Positions 11,807 to 12,951 of a stretch of 12,951 bases of DNA are shown one piece after another (position 1 is the stretch's first letter; each line of letters begins with the position of its first letter). Below the pieces are notes generated by a model that ran no database searches, was not told the DNA's origin, and saw only the letters and a list, made by a program, of their open reading frames with translations. Made by a program: the position numbers and the translations under genes. The stretch is taken from NCBI GenBank assembly GCA_002789815.1, contig PFTZ01000015.1:1-12951 (forward strand). Direction: 5' to 3'. The stretch comes from Candidatus Berkelbacteria bacterium CG_4_9_14_3_um_filter_39_23 (GTDB lineage: Bacteria; Patescibacteriota; UBA1384; GWA2-35-9; CG2-30-39-44).

Positions 11807-12951
11807 AAATTGGTATCAATGGATTTTTTTTAACTAGACCATACACTGGGTTTGGGGAATATACGATTGGCTATTTGACCGCTTTGTCGAAAATTAACGA
11901 CAAATATCAATACATTGTTTATTGCCCTAAAAAAGTTGATATTTCGCTAAACAAGAATTTTACGATAAAAGTGATAACGCCTTGTAATTTTTTGGGAGCT
12001 TCATTGGCTAAATTATGGTGGGAGCAATTTCAAATAATGGCTGACGCGCGCAAAGAAAAATGTGATTTTGTCCATCATTTTTATCCGGTTTATTCTTTAC
12101 TTTTTCAAAATATGCGACAGATTGATAGCATTCACGATACGGTTCCTTGGACTTTCCCGGGCTATAATTATTCTTTTTCCACCCGGTTTTTGAGAAAATT
12201 TATTGCTTATTCAGCCCTAAAAGCAGATTTAATTTTAACGGTTAGCGCCACCAGCCAAGAAGAAATTATTAAAAATTTTTTGATTTCACCGCAAAAGGTC
12301 AAAATGATTTATAATGGCTATGATCAGGCGCTGGATAAAAAAATTCCACTGGGAGAAATTGAAAAAGCGCTAGAAAAATACCATATTCACCAGCCATATA
12401 TATTTTATCTGGGTGGTTTTGATCTGAGAAAGAATATAAAAAATTTAGTTTTAGCGTTTGCCAAAATTAGCAAAAATATTCCAGAGAATTTGATTTTAGC
12501 CGGTGGTGTTTTTTCGCCTCAAAGAAAAATATACGAGGATTATTATCAGTTGCCAGACATTATCAAACGCAACAGATTAAAAGATCGGGTGTTAATGTGC
12601 GGACCGATAGAAACCGATGATTTGCCAGCGCTTTATCAAGGCGCGTCGTTTTTTGTTTCACCCACCAAAGCTGAAGGTTTTAACATACCGGTTTTGCAGG
12701 CGTTTGCCTCTGGCGTGGCGGTGGCGTGCGCCAATGTTTCAGCGACCAAAGAGATTTCATCAGGTAGCGCCCTGATGTTTAATCCAGATAAAATCGAGGA
12801 AATTGCGGATAGTTTATATACTTTGTCGCGCGATAAAAAAACTAGAGGCGATTATGCCCAACAAGCGCTTTTGCGCGCGCGCGAATTTTCTTGGGACAAA
12901 TCTGCTCGAGAATTATTGAAAATTTATGAAGAATTTGGTAGTTTGCGGTAA
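11803..12951 (+). CDS. Glycosyltransferase family 4 (GT-B fold)
   Basis: 382 aa, complete: TAA occupies the last three bases of the window. A retaining GT-B sugar transferase, probably using a nucleotide sugar and acting at the inner membrane face in surface polysaccharide or glycolipid synthesis. N-terminal acceptor domain with GINGFFLTRPYTGFGEY (4-20) and DSIHDTVPW; linker region with LTVSATSQEEI and IYNGYD; C-terminal donor domain with YLGGFDLRKNIKNL (202-215), LILAGG and SPTKAEGFNIPVLQAFASG (286-304). The usual E-x7-E nucleotide-binding pair is E-x7-Q here (E291 then Q), a mild deviation. Translationally coupled to gltX by an ATGA overlap, with a weak AGGAAAG ribosome site. It may work with the lipid-linked sugar transferase at 1392, though the acceptor is unknown. 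Confidence 0.88.
   Translation: MKIGINGFFLTRPYTGFGEYTIGYLTALSKINDKYQYIVYCPKKVDISLNKNFTIKVITPCNFLGASLAKLWWEQFQIMADARKEKCDFVHHFYPVYSLLFQNMRQIDSIHDTVPWTFPGYNYSFSTRFLRKFIAYSALKADLILTVSATSQEEIIKNFLISPQKVKMIYNGYDQALDKKIPLGEIEKALEKYHIHQPYIFYLGGFDLRKNIKNLVLAFAKISKNIPENLILAGGVFSPQRKIYEDYYQLPDIIKRNRLKDRVLMCGPIETDDLPALYQGASFFVSPTKAEGFNIPVLQAFASGVAVACANVSATKEISSGSALMFNPDKIEEIADSLYTLSRDKKTRGDYAQQALLRAREFSWDKSARELLKIYEEFGSLR

Overview
The window reads as a piece of a small, AT-rich bacterial chromosome. The lineage is probably Candidate Phyla Radiation / Patescibacteria (Parcubacteria-like). That placement is an inference from compact core genes, few Shine-Dalgarno (SD) sites, promoters sitting directly on start codons, a shortened GltX, an enlarged Ndk, and an L19 with a charged tail. 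No 16S or other definitive marker is present.

Layout, left to right: the 3' part of an M16 peptidase gene; ndk; a promoter and a three-gene run (polyprenyl-phosphate sugar-1-phosphate transferase, bacterial PH-domain membrane protein, thioredoxin-reductase-like flavoprotein). dnaE lies on the minus strand, convergent with the flavoprotein gene and 2 nt from it. Divergent from dnaE is rpmA (L27), without rplU beside it. Then come a 189-bp MITE-like element, an unusual GC-rich transcription unit of about 960 nt, rplS (L19) with yraN, a block of nested palindromic repeats that is an inverted and expanded copy of the MITE, and gltX overlapping a family-4 glycosyltransferase gene that ends at the window edge.

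The most unusual segment is about 8140-9106. It is near 55% GC in sampled lines, against about 38% in rplS. It carries two small unrecognised genes (55 aa with a GTG start; 82 aa), each behind a strong SD, while most neighbours have none. The SD of the second gene can pair with a CCTCCT tract just after the stop codon of the first. A competing hairpin at that stop codon suggests a translational switch. After the second gene comes about 300 nt of back-to-back hairpins ending in a very strong intrinsic terminator. I recognise neither the proteins nor the RNA. It may be a small-protein operon with a structured 3' RNA, or one large structured RNA with embedded ORFs.

Functionally the window mixes replication (dnaE), translation (rpmA, rplS, gltX), nucleotide balance (ndk), envelope glycan synthesis (lipid-linked sugar transferase, glycosyltransferase), redox (flavoprotein) and nucleic-acid processing (yraN). 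Two promoters, upstream of the sugar transferase and of rplS, have the same TTGATT-N16-TAWAAT-N6-ATG layout, which predicts leaderless mRNAs.
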